A stretch of 64,000 bases of DNA from an uncultured Muribaculaceae bacterium (GTDB lineage Bacteria; Bacteroidota; Bacteroidia; Bacteroidales; Muribaculaceae): NCBI GenBank assembly GCA_948788915.1, contig CAQFOZ010000002.1, positions 19,076 through 83,075 on the forward strand, given 5' to 3'. Positions 18,858 through 27,111 of this stretch are shown here, in pieces; within the stretch, counting starts at the first letter, position 1; the number at the start of each line of letters is the position of its first letter. The translations under genes were made by a program, and so were the position numbers. A model generated the notes under the pieces. It ran no database searches. It saw nothing but the letters and a program-made list of their open reading frames with translations, and was not told the DNA's origin.

Positions 18858-18948
18858 GAGATTATATAGAAATTTTTTCGTAACAAATATAAGAAACTAT
18901 TTATACAGTTTCTAAGTGAGTGTTTTTTGCATTTAATCTGCAAATTTA
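18858..18948 (-). promoter_or_regulatory. folD promoter and structured repeat in its leader
   Basis: The minus strand reads TAAATTTG at 18948-18941 (-7 box), then an inverted repeat TTAGAAACTG...AGTTTCTTA (18915-18890), then TTACGAAAAAATTT and TATATAAT. The latter two blocks also occur in the same order in the repeat elements at 61099 and 63947, so the leader contains a relative of that family. Confidence 0.6.
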
Positions 18949-19154
18949 GACAAAAAAGGATAAAAACTACAACAAAAGCTAAAAAGATTGTAATTGGACA
19001 ATAATTGGACAATAATACACCGGTATAAATTTTCGCCCCCGATCCTTACAATCCGCTTTATCCCGCAGCTACCGGGTGTGCTATTATTCCCTTATAGTCT
19101 ATGCCGTACCAGTCCCTGTTAGGAAGTTGGTTTATGAAGTTGGTTTATTAGGAA

Positions 19155-19176
19155 GTTGGTTTGTCCCCAAACCAAC
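19155..19176 (+). repeat. REP-like short palindrome, copy 1
   Basis: Arms GTTGGTTTG and CAAACCAAC around TCCC. It shares the TTTGTCCCCAAA core and the preceding GGAAG with the other copies at 26258, 39145, 63323 and 63912, but the arm sequence has changed on both sides, keeping the palindrome (compensatory change). Confidence 0.6.
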
Positions 19177-19221
19177 AATCCCCCGTGTTTCCCCGCACTC
19201 CCATTAGTCCCCATCCTCCAT

Positions 19222-19266
19222 CCCTAATGTCCCTAAAGTCCTTAAAGACCTTAAAGACCTTAAGCT
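19222..19266. repeat. 9-bp-period tandem array, five units
   Basis: Five 9-bp units: CCCTAATGT, CCCTAAAGT, CCTTAAAGA twice, CCTTAAGCT. Same class as the arrays at 9521 and 26136. Confidence 0.8.
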
Positions 19267-19357
19267 CCCCTAATCCCCCTGTTTCCTCATAGCGCCCATA
19301 CAATACGCCAATTTGTTTTTTATCCCTCTCTTCGACTCCTATGTCGTAAATATTGAT

Positions 19358-19365
19358 TACCTTTG
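19358..19365 (+). promoter_or_regulatory. -7 promoter box for nadB operon
   Basis: TACCTTTG matches TAnnTTTG; a TTG lies upstream in the AT-rich segment. The predicted leader before ATG 19395 is about 25 nt. Confidence 0.6.
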
Positions 19366-19394
19366 TACGATGTCAATAGAAAATACTTGAAACG

Positions 19395-20972
19395 ATGGTA
19401 TATAAATATGACTGTTTAGTTATCGGCTCCGGCATCGGTGGCATGAGTTTCGCACTCAAGGCTGCTCGCGGAGGAGCCAAAGTGGCGGTTATCTGCAAAA
19501 CCGCGCCCGATGAGGCTAACACATTTTTTGCACAAGGCGGTGTGGCCTCGGTAACAAATCTTAAAGTAGACAATTTCGAAAAACATATTCACGATACGAT
19601 GGTGGCCGGCGACTGGCTCAGCGATCCGAAAGCCGTGGAAAAAGTCGTGAAAAACGCTCCTTCCCAAATCAAAGAGCTTATCGGCTGGGGAGTTGACTTC
19701 GACAAAAAGGATGACGGAGAGTTTGATCTCCACCGGGAGGGGGGACACTCAGAATTCCGCATACTACATCATGCGGACAACACTGGCGCTGAAATACAGA
19801 CAAGTCTGGTCGAGACCGTCAAAAAGACCCAAGGAATAGATCTGTTTGAAGACAGATTCGCTGTTGAAATAATAACACAACACCATTTAGGCAAGATCGT
19901 GACACGACGCACTCCTGATATTACATGCTACGGAGCATATGTGCTCAACGAAGCCACTGAGCAGGTTGACACTTTTCTTGCAAAAGTAACTGTAATGGCA
20001 ACCGGAGGTGTCGGTGCTGTCTACACAACAACAACAAACCCGCTGATCTCTACCGGAGACGGGATTGCAATGGTTTATCGTGCAAAAGGCACTGTGGCGG
20101 ATATGGAATTCATTCAGTTCCACCCAACCGCTTTATATCATCCGGGTGACAGACCATCGTTCCTTATCACAGAAGCCATGCGTGGATATGGCGCAGTACT
20201 GAAAAATCTCGATGGCTCGGAATTCATGCAGAAATATGATGAACGACTGTCGCTGGCTCCTCGTGACATTGTGGCCAGAGCCATTGACTCCGAAATGAAA
20301 CTTAACGGCACTGACCATGTATATCTTGATGTGACACATAAAGATCCCGAGGAGACGAAACGCCACTTCCCGAATATATATGAAAAATGCCTCTCCCTTG
20401 GAATTGATATAACGAAAGACATGATTCCGGTCGCTCCAGCAGCCCATTACCTTTGCGGTGGAATAAAGGTGAATCTTGACGGTGAAAGTTCTATCCATCG
20501 TCTTTACGCTGTAGGTGAATGCTCTTGTACCGGTCTTCACGGTGGAAACAGACTGGCGAGCAACTCTCTGATAGAAGCTGTTGTATACGCTGATGCAGCT
20601 GCCCGTCATGTGCTTGAGCACATCGATGAATACGACTGGAGAGACGATGTCCCTCAATGGAACGATGAGGGAACAGTACATCCCGAAGAAATGGTGCTTA
20701 TAACACAATCCGAAAAAGAAGTGAACCAGATCATGGGATATTACGTTGGGATTGTGAGAAGCGACTTGAGATTAAAAAGAGCTTGGAACCGTCTTGACAT
20801 ATTGTACCAGGAAACTGAGAATCTGTTTAAGACAAGCAAGCCTTCTCGCAAGCTCTGCGAGTTGCGCAATATCATTAATGTGGCATATCTAATCATGCGT
20901 CAGGCGATGGAGCGTAAAGAAAGCCGTGGTTTGCATTTCACTGTCGACTACCCTCATCCTGATAAAGTATAA
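19395..20972 (+). CDS. nadB: L-aspartate oxidase
   Basis: 525 residues. FAD is bound through the N-terminal GSGIGGMSFALKAA; the flavoprotein core shows FFAQGGVASV, GGHSEFRILHHADNTGAE (substrate loop), EFIQFHPTALYHPGD, and late APAAHYLCGGIKVN and GLHGGNRLASNSLIEA, all typical of NadB within the succinate dehydrogenase/NadB family. Length and the absence of a partner iron-sulfur subunit favour NadB over fumarate reductase. It oxidises aspartate to iminoaspartate, the first step of NAD synthesis; in anaerobes fumarate can be the acceptor. nadA and nadC are not in the window. ctpA follows 22 bp later. Confidence 0.95.
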   Translation: MVYKYDCLVIGSGIGGMSFALKAARGGAKVAVICKTAPDEANTFFAQGGVASVTNLKVDNFEKHIHDTMVAGDWLSDPKAVEKVVKNAPSQIKELIGWGVDFDKKDDGEFDLHREGGHSEFRILHHADNTGAEIQTSLVETVKKTQGIDLFEDRFAVEIITQHHLGKIVTRRTPDITCYGAYVLNEATEQVDTFLAKVTVMATGGVGAVYTTTTNPLISTGDGIAMVYRAKGTVADMEFIQFHPTALYHPGDRPSFLITEAMRGYGAVLKNLDGSEFMQKYDERLSLAPRDIVARAIDSEMKLNGTDHVYLDVTHKDPEETKRHFPNIYEKCLSLGIDITKDMIPVAPAAHYLCGGIKVNLDGESSIHRLYAVGECSCTGLHGGNRLASNSLIEAVVYADAAARHVLEHIDEYDWRDDVPQWNDEGTVHPEEMVLITQSEKEVNQIMGYYVGIVRSDLRLKRAWNRLDILYQETENLFKTSKPSRKLCELRNIINVAYLIMRQAMERKESRGLHFTVDYPHPDKV

Positions 20973-20994
20973 TTAAGACTTGTCTAACAAAAGA

Positions 20995-22680
20995 ATGAAC
21001 AGACACAGATCACCTCTATATTTATTGCCGATATTGGCAATATCGTTATTGTTCACTGCTGTAAGTGCCCAGAAGAGCAACGACGCAGCTTTGAACCGCA
21101 ATATGAATATTTTCAATTCTATTGTAAAGCAAGTTGAACTCTTTTACGTCGATTCCATAAATACGGAAGAGAGCTTCAAGGCTGCCATAGAGGCATTCCT
21201 TGCGTCTACTGATCCATATACCGAGTATTACAGCGCAGACGATCAGGAACAATTACAGAAAATGACCACTGGTGAATACGGAGGTATCGGTTCGTACATT
21301 CTTGAAAGAAACGGTGCTTCTTATATCTCCCAGCCAATGGAGGGCAGCCCCTCGGCATTGGCCGGTTTGAAACCGGGAGATCACATTATTAAAGTGGACA
21401 CCGTGGATGTATCATCAAAAAAAAGCTCTGAGGTTACAAAACTTTTAAAGGGCATCCCCGGCACAAAAGTAACTGTAACCGTGAAACGTCCGTATGTACA
21501 GGACTCAATAGTAACAGTTAAGATAACACGTGGCAAAGTTCTGGAGCCAAGTCTTGCCTTCGACACTCTCATGCCAAACGGGATAGGTTATCTGCGCTTG
21601 TCAAGTTTTATCGACAAGACTCCGGCTGAGACTAAACGGGTATTTGAGAAATTCAAATCATCCGGAAATCTGAAGGGAGTTATCCTTGATTTAAGAGGCA
21701 ACGGGGGTGGTCTTGTCGAAAGCGCGATCGATCTTGTCGGTAATTTTGTACCGAAAGGAACACAGATCGTTCGCACGGTAGGCAAAGATGCGGCACAAGA
21801 ACGGACATACAAGACAACCCGCACTCCCCTTTTGGGAGATGTGCCTCTTGCCGTATTGATGGATGGAGGTAGTGCCTCGGCATCCGAAATTGTAGCCGGC
21901 TCACTGCAAGATCTTGACCGTGCGGTACTCATAGGCTCCCGTAGTTTTGGTAAAGGACTTGTACAAAATCCCGTGCAATTGCCATACGGTGGCCTATTGA
22001 AAGTGACTATAGCAAAATATTATCTTCCTTCTGGACGTCTGATCCAGGCTATTGACTATTCTCATCGTAATCCGGACGGAACAGTTGCCCGAGTACCCGA
22101 CAGCCTAACAAACGTATTCAAGACAGTTCATGGAAGGGAAGTTAGAGACGGGGGCGGACTGCGTCCTGACTCAACAATCGAATGGCCGGCAGTAAACCGT
22201 TTGGTATATAATGCTGTAGCAGACAACTGGGTCTTTGATTTTGCCAATAAATTCGCATCAGAAAATCCTTCGATTTCCTCTCCGGACGACTTTGAGGTGA
22301 CGGACACTATCTACAATGCCTTCAAAGCATCTATTGACCCTAAAAAGTTTAAATACGACAAAGCTTGCGAAGACATGGTAAAGCAACTTCGCAAAGCTGT
22401 GGAAAGCGAAGGATACATGAACGAACAGACCAAGGCTGAGATAGACAAACTCGCAGAATTGCTTGTACACAACTTGGATCATGATTTGGACACACATCGA
22501 AAGCAACTTTCAGAATACATCGGTTCCGAAATAGTAGGTAGATACTACTATGAGAAAGGGAAAACGGCATATAGCCTTAAATCGGATCCGGCAGTAAAGG
22601 TAGCGTCATCAATCCTGCTTGACAAAGGCAAACTGAATAGCATTCTAAGCGCCTCTAAACAAAACAACACATCCAAATAA
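20995..22680 (+). CDS. S41-family C-terminal processing peptidase
   Basis: I choose the ATG at 20995, which opens directly on a signal peptide (LYLLPILAISLLFTAVSAQ); the frame also allows a TTG at 20980. About 561 residues. Order: N-terminal helical region, PDZ domain (about 85-170, YGGIGSYI then GLKPGDHIIKVD), then the S41 protease core with DLRGNGGGLVESAIDLVG and the catalytic Ser in GGSASASEIVAGSLQD followed by the Lys in GSRSFGKGLVQ. It is a periplasmic Tsp/CtpA-type protease. It lies between nadB and mfd, with only 9 bp before mfd. Confidence 0.93.
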   Translation: MNRHRSPLYLLPILAISLLFTAVSAQKSNDAALNRNMNIFNSIVKQVELFYVDSINTEESFKAAIEAFLASTDPYTEYYSADDQEQLQKMTTGEYGGIGSYILERNGASYISQPMEGSPSALAGLKPGDHIIKVDTVDVSSKKSSEVTKLLKGIPGTKVTVTVKRPYVQDSIVTVKITRGKVLEPSLAFDTLMPNGIGYLRLSSFIDKTPAETKRVFEKFKSSGNLKGVILDLRGNGGGLVESAIDLVGNFVPKGTQIVRTVGKDAAQERTYKTTRTPLLGDVPLAVLMDGGSASASEIVAGSLQDLDRAVLIGSRSFGKGLVQNPVQLPYGGLLKVTIAKYYLPSGRLIQAIDYSHRNPDGTVARVPDSLTNVFKTVHGREVRDGGGLRPDSTIEWPAVNRLVYNAVADNWVFDFANKFASENPSISSPDDFEVTDTIYNAFKASIDPKKFKYDKACEDMVKQLRKAVESEGYMNEQTKAEIDKLAELLVHNLDHDLDTHRKQLSEYIGSEIVGRYYYEKGKTAYSLKSDPAVKVASSILLDKGKLNSILSASKQNNTSK

Positions 22681-22689
22681 TAATCGGTG

Positions 22690-25600
22690 ATGGAACTTAA
22701 TGAAGCCGTAAATCTTTTTATTTCCCCCGCCAGGCGCAACGCTCTACAAAAGAACCTAACCGATAAAATAATTAAACGCATAGAGATTTCCGGACTTGAG
22801 GGAAGTGCTCCTGCAATGCTTCTTGCATCACTTGATGCCACCGGCGATCCGGCTCTCGTAATTGCCGATGATCTTGATCAGGCAGGATACATATACAATG
22901 ATCTATGCCAGATTATGGGAGCTGACAAGGTTGCTATATTTCCCAGTGGATATAAACGCGATATAAAATACGGACAGTCTGACCCACCTTCGCAGATACT
23001 GCGTTCAGAGGTTCTTGATCTTCTTAATAATAATAAAAGCAACCTACGATATGTGGTTTGTTACCCCGAATCTCTTGCAGAGAAAGTTGCTGACTCCAAC
23101 ACTGTGTCTGCCAACTCTATTTCCATCGTGAAAGGAGATATAATAAAGCAGACTGGTATTCTGTCCCGACTTCGCGAACTCGGCTTTACGGAAACTGAAT
23201 ATGTATACGAGCCGGGGCAGTTCGCCCACAGGGGATCTATCATTGATGTCTATTCTTTCTCAAACGATCTGCCCTATCGTATAGATTTTTTTGACGACGA
23301 AGTGGATTCCATAAGGACGTTCAATGTCGAGACCCAATTAAGTGAGCAAAAACTGGAAAACATCTCAATTCTTCCTCCGTCTATCTCAGAGAGCGGTGAC
23401 AACGGCATTTCCCTGCTTGAGTATGTTTCTGAGAAAACAATTGTTTTCTGTAAATCTCCTTCTTATCTGCTGGAACGCGTAGAAGCGATAGCATCAGAGA
23501 AATTCTCGAAATCCGCCATAATTGCAGACGAGGGTGACGACAAAGCAATGGAAAAAGTTGTCAATGCAGAGGAATTTGCAAGACACTTCCTGTCCATGAA
23601 AATTGTAAAATTCGGATCCGGAATAGACTCAAAGGTTTTTGATTCCGAATCTAACATCCAATTCCACTGTAGCCCGCAGGCTTTATACCATAAAAACTTT
23701 GATCTCATATCCGAAAGTTTCAATAAATTTATTTCTGACAATTACAGATTGCTTATTCTTTCGGATTCCCCATATCAGACAGAACGTCTTAAAAACATAT
23801 TTGACGATCGGGGTGACAACATCTCTTTCATGCCGGTAAACCACACTCTGCATGAAGGGTTCGTGGACCACGACTCTAAGGTGTGTTATTTTACGGATCA
23901 TCAAATTTTCGACCGCTTCCACAAATACAGTCTCAAAAGCGATCGCGCCCGGAGCGGAAAACTTGCACTGTCTCTAAAGGAACTCAACCAGATAGAGACA
24001 GGTGATTATATCGTGCATATAGACCACGGTATCGGTAAATTCGCGGGTCTTGTAAGAACAACTGCAAACGGGAAGCCACAGGAGATGATCAAGCTTATAT
24101 ATCAAAACGATGATATAATTCTTGTGAGCATCCATGCTCTCCATAAACTCTCTAAATACAGAGGCAAAGAGGGGGTGCCTCCGAAAATAAACAAACTTGG
24201 AAGCGGAGCCTGGAATAAGCTCAAAGAGCGCACCAAAACCAAAGTCAAGGATATTGCTCGTGACCTTATAAAACTGTATGCCGCCCGTCGCGAGGAAAAG
24301 GGATTTGCTTTTTCTCCCGATTCCTATCTGCAACATGAGCTTGAGGCAAGTTTCATATACGAGGACACTCCCGACCAGCTCAAAGCCACACAGGCAATTA
24401 AGACGGATATGGAATCGGCAAAGCCGATGGACAGACTTATTTGCGGCGACGTAGGCTTCGGCAAAACCGAAATTGCTATTAGAGCCGCTTTCAAGGCCGC
24501 CGCCGACAATAAACAGACTGCTGTCCTTGTCCCTACCACTGTACTTGCCTTACAACATTACCACACTTTTGCTAATAGACTGAAAGATCTTCCGGTAAAA
24601 GTGGATTTCATCTCTCGCGCACGTAAGCCAAAAGAGGTTAAACAGATACTTGCTGATCTGGAACAAGGGAAAATCGACATTCTGATTGGCACTCACAAAA
24701 TAATAGGCAAAGGTGTCAAATTCAAAGATCTCGGATTGTTGGTAATAGATGAAGAACAGAAATTCGGAGTCGCTGTAAAAGAGAAACTGAAACAACTCAA
24801 AGTCAATGTTGACACTCTAACCATGAGTGCGACCCCAATTCCACGCACACTTCAGTTCTCTCTTATGGGAGCCCGCGATCTCAGCTCACTCAACACTCCG
24901 CCTGCCAACCGGCATCCTATTGTCACATCGGTCAGCAGTTTCGATGATGAGGTAATAAGCGAGGCTGTCAATTTTGAACTTAGTCGTAACGGTCAGGTAT
25001 TCTTCATATCAAACCGAATTGAGAATCTTGCTAATATCGAAAATACTCTCCGCAGACTCATCCCGGACATTCGCATTGTGACTGCACACGGGCAGATGCC
25101 TCCCGAACGGGTGGAGCAGGCAATAATAGATTTTGCCAATCACGATTACGATGTGTTGCTGTCTACAACCATCGTAGAAAACGGCATAGACATGCCTAAC
25201 GTAAACACAATCATTGTCAATAACGCACAGAATTTCGGCCTGAGCGAGCTCCATCAGCTACGGGGAAGAGTCGGCCGCAGTTCCAGAAAAGCATTCTGTT
25301 ATCTTCTCGTACCGGCAGGACTGCCTCTTACTCCTGTGGCTCGCAGACGACTCTCTGCAATAGAAAGTTTTAGTGACTTGGGTGCCGGTATCCATATAGC
25401 GATGCAGGATCTTGATATTCGTGGCGCAGGGAACCTTTTGGGGGCAGAACAGAGCGGCTTTATTGCAGACCTTGGTTATGAGGCTTATCAGAAAATTCTC
25501 AAGGAATCTGTTCTTGAACTTAAGACAGAAGAGTTTGGCGAAACTTTTACGGATATTGCCGACGGTAAAGATGAAGAATTTACAGCAGACTGTACGATTG

Positions 25601-26046
25601 AGTCAGATCTTGAACTGCTTCTGCCCCCCACGTATGTCCCTCAGGAGAATGAACGTATCACCCTTTACCGACGTCTGGACAACATGGAAACAGTAGATAA
25701 GATAGAGGAATTCCGAGCAGAACTGCGTGACCGCTTCGGTGAGATACCGGAAACCTCGGAAGAGCTTATCCGGATAGTACCGCTCCGAATGTCTGCACGT
25801 CGTCTGGGAATCGAGCGCCTTGTACTTAAAGACGGTAAAATGCGTATCTATTTTGTAGGTGACGACAACAAGGCCTATTACAATTCAGCTGCCTTCGGCA
25901 AGGTATTGTCATATTTGCAACAAAATCCAAAACGTTGCCAGCTGAAAGAAGTCAACACTCGCAGACTAATGGTTCTCGACTCCGTACGCAGCGTCTCCGA
26001 CGCCCTCTCCATTCTCTCCAACATCGAATCGCTAACCCCTCTCTGA
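22690..26046 (+). CDS. mfd: Transcription-repair coupling factor
   Basis: 1118 residues from ATG 22690 (a GTG directly before it is in frame). Order: N-terminal UvrB-like domains (GYKRDIKYGQ, PGQFAHRGSIIDVYSF), the RNA polymerase-interacting CarD-like domain near residue 430 (GDYIVHIDHGIGKFAGL), the RecG-like translocase with Walker A GDVGFGKTEIA and DEEQ (VIDEEQKFG), motif VI RVGRSSRKA, and the C-terminal TRCF domain. It removes stalled RNA polymerase and recruits UvrA. Last gene of the nadB-ctpA-mfd unit. Confidence 0.97.
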   Translation: MELNEAVNLFISPARRNALQKNLTDKIIKRIEISGLEGSAPAMLLASLDATGDPALVIADDLDQAGYIYNDLCQIMGADKVAIFPSGYKRDIKYGQSDPPSQILRSEVLDLLNNNKSNLRYVVCYPESLAEKVADSNTVSANSISIVKGDIIKQTGILSRLRELGFTETEYVYEPGQFAHRGSIIDVYSFSNDLPYRIDFFDDEVDSIRTFNVETQLSEQKLENISILPPSISESGDNGISLLEYVSEKTIVFCKSPSYLLERVEAIASEKFSKSAIIADEGDDKAMEKVVNAEEFARHFLSMKIVKFGSGIDSKVFDSESNIQFHCSPQALYHKNFDLISESFNKFISDNYRLLILSDSPYQTERLKNIFDDRGDNISFMPVNHTLHEGFVDHDSKVCYFTDHQIFDRFHKYSLKSDRARSGKLALSLKELNQIETGDYIVHIDHGIGKFAGLVRTTANGKPQEMIKLIYQNDDIILVSIHALHKLSKYRGKEGVPPKINKLGSGAWNKLKERTKTKVKDIARDLIKLYAARREEKGFAFSPDSYLQHELEASFIYEDTPDQLKATQAIKTDMESAKPMDRLICGDVGFGKTEIAIRAAFKAAADNKQTAVLVPTTVLALQHYHTFANRLKDLPVKVDFISRARKPKEVKQILADLEQGKIDILIGTHKIIGKGVKFKDLGLLVIDEEQKFGVAVKEKLKQLKVNVDTLTMSATPIPRTLQFSLMGARDLSSLNTPPANRHPIVTSVSSFDDEVISEAVNFELSRNGQVFFISNRIENLANIENTLRRLIPDIRIVTAHGQMPPERVEQAIIDFANHDYDVLLSTTIVENGIDMPNVNTIIVNNAQNFGLSELHQLRGRVGRSSRKAFCYLLVPAGLPLTPVARRRLSAIESFSDLGAGIHIAMQDLDIRGAGNLLGAEQSGFIADLGYEAYQKILKESVLELKTEEFGETFTDIADGKDEEFTADCTIESDLELLLPPTYVPQENERITLYRRLDNMETVDKIEEFRAELRDRFGEIPETSEELIRIVPLRMSARRLGIERLVLKDGKMRIYFVGDDNKAYYNSAAFGKVLSYLQQNPKRCQLKEVNTRRLMVLDSVRSVSDALSILSNIESLTPL

Positions 26047-26135
26047 TCCCCGCCGAGCCTCCTAACACTTCTCCTCCATCCCGCTCTATCATGCTCCATC
26101 ATGATTCAACATGCTCCATCCCCTAAATCATCTGT

Positions 26136-26225
26136 CCCTAAACTCCCTAAAGACCTTAAAAACCCTAAAGACCCTAAAGACTCTAAAGACCTTAAAAACC
26201 TTAAAGACCTTAAAGACCCTAAACT
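26136..26225. repeat. 9-bp-period tandem array, ten units
   Basis: Ten uninterrupted 9-bp units, from CCCTAAACT at 26136 through CCCTAAAGA, CCTTAAAAA and CCTTAAAGA to CCCTAAACT at 26217-26225. It is flanked on the left by three CATGCTCCATC-like words (26090-26120). Located between convergent mfd and yebC. Frames through it (LKTLKT type) are low complexity. Confidence 0.88.
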
Positions 26226-26257
26226 CTACATTCCCCATACCCGTCACGGCTGGGATT

Positions 26258-26276
26258 GTGACTTGTCCCCAAGTCG
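26258..26276 (+). repeat. REP-like short palindrome, copy 2
   Basis: GTGACTTGTCCCCAAGTCGC, preceded by GGCTGGGATT as in other copies (TGGGA a few bases before GACTTGTCC). It lies just after the 9-bp array and before the mfd/yebC terminator. Confidence 0.65.
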
Positions 26277-26306
26277 CGCCTCGACAGTATTTTCTTACTT
26301 ATAATA

Positions 26307-26347
26307 TTAAAAGCAGGGGACTCCGATGTGGCGTTCCCTGCTTTTAA
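26307..26347. terminator. Terminator between mfd and yebC
   Basis: Inverted repeat TTAAAAGCAGGG / CCCTGCTTTTAA with a 17-base loop, A/T-rich on both outer sides, suiting both convergent genes. Confidence 0.7.
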
Positions 26348-26366
26348 ATATACTTTTAAACTTATT

Positions 26367-27080
26367 TTATTCCTCTTTCATATTGTGGAAGACGTTTTGA
26401 ACATCTTCATCTTCCTCGAATTTCTCAAGCAGTTTGTCGAGTTGCTCACGCTGTTCTGCCGTAACCTCTTTGTAATCGGTAGGAATACGCTCAAACTCGG
26501 CTGAGACAATCTCGAGCCCTTTATCCTCAAGGAAACTCTGAAGATTTGAGAACTGATCAAATGCTCCGTATACAAGCCATTCCTCTTCATCTGTCTCAAG
26601 TTCTGCCTCAAAGTCCATCAAGTCAAGTTCAAATTCATCCATCGCCACATCTGCGTTAGGTTTGATATGGAACACACTCTTATGGTCGAACAGGAATGAA
26701 AGAGAACCTTGTGTACCAAGCGAACCACCGAATTTATTGAAATAACTGCGCACATTAGCTACAGTGCGCTGATTATTATCGGTTGCAGTCTCAACAACAA
26801 TTGCGATTCCAAATGGTCCGTAGCCCTCATATACAATCTCCTTATAGTCCGTAGCATCCTTATCGGTTGCCTTTTTGATTGCACGGTCTATGGTGTCTTT
26901 TGGCATATTCGCTGCCTTCGCATTGTGTATCAACACCCTGAGGCGAGGATTCATTGACGGATCCGGACCTCCGGCCTTAGCTGCGATTGTGATTTCTTTA
27001 CCGATACGTGTGAATGTTCGGCTCATGTTGCCCCATCGTTTCAATTTGCGGGCCTTACGGAATTCAAATGCTCTTCCCAT
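26367..27080 (-). CDS. yebC: YebC/PmpR-family protein
   Basis: 237 residues with the full family layout: N-terminal GRAFEFRKARKLKRW, then FTRIGKEITIAAKAGGPDPSMN, MPKDTIDRAIKKA, and the YEGYGPFGIAIVVE block. YebC proteins are described both as transcription regulators and, more recently, as ribosome-associated factors helping translation of proline-rich stretches; the sequence does not discriminate. The C-terminus is acidic. It follows pheT by 31 bp and is probably in its operon. Confidence 0.95.
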   Translation of the reverse strand: MGRAFEFRKARKLKRWGNMSRTFTRIGKEITIAAKAGGPDPSMNPRLRVLIHNAKAANMPKDTIDRAIKKATDKDATDYKEIVYEGYGPFGIAIVVETATDNNQRTVANVRSYFNKFGGSLGTQGSLSFLFDHKSVFHIKPNADVAMDEFELDLMDFEAELETDEEEWLVYGAFDQFSNLQSFLEDKGLEIVSAEFERIPTDYKEVTAEQREQLDKLLEKFEEDEDVQNVFHNMKEE

Positions 27081-27111
27081 CTTTTATATGTATGGTATTT
27101 TTATTAATTTT

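Larger units (their letters stand above)
18949..19357. other. Gene-free divergent spacer between folD and nadB
   Basis: No credible gene. It contains a 12-bp duplication (AATTGGACAAT at about 18992-19016), three copies of GAAGTTGGTTT (19133-19165), a REP-like palindrome and a short 9-bp-period array, listed separately, and an otherwise C-rich tract of the type that accompanies the 9-bp arrays. Confidence 0.6.

Noticed and set aside
19395..20972. Fumarate reductase/succinate dehydrogenase flavoprotein
   Set aside because: No iron-sulfur or membrane subunit adjacent, and length and motifs fit L-aspartate oxidase.
26101..26347. Open frames with LKTLKT or KDLKDL repeats
   Set aside because: They result from the 9-bp array having a multiple-of-three period; low complexity, no ribosome site, convergent intergenic location.
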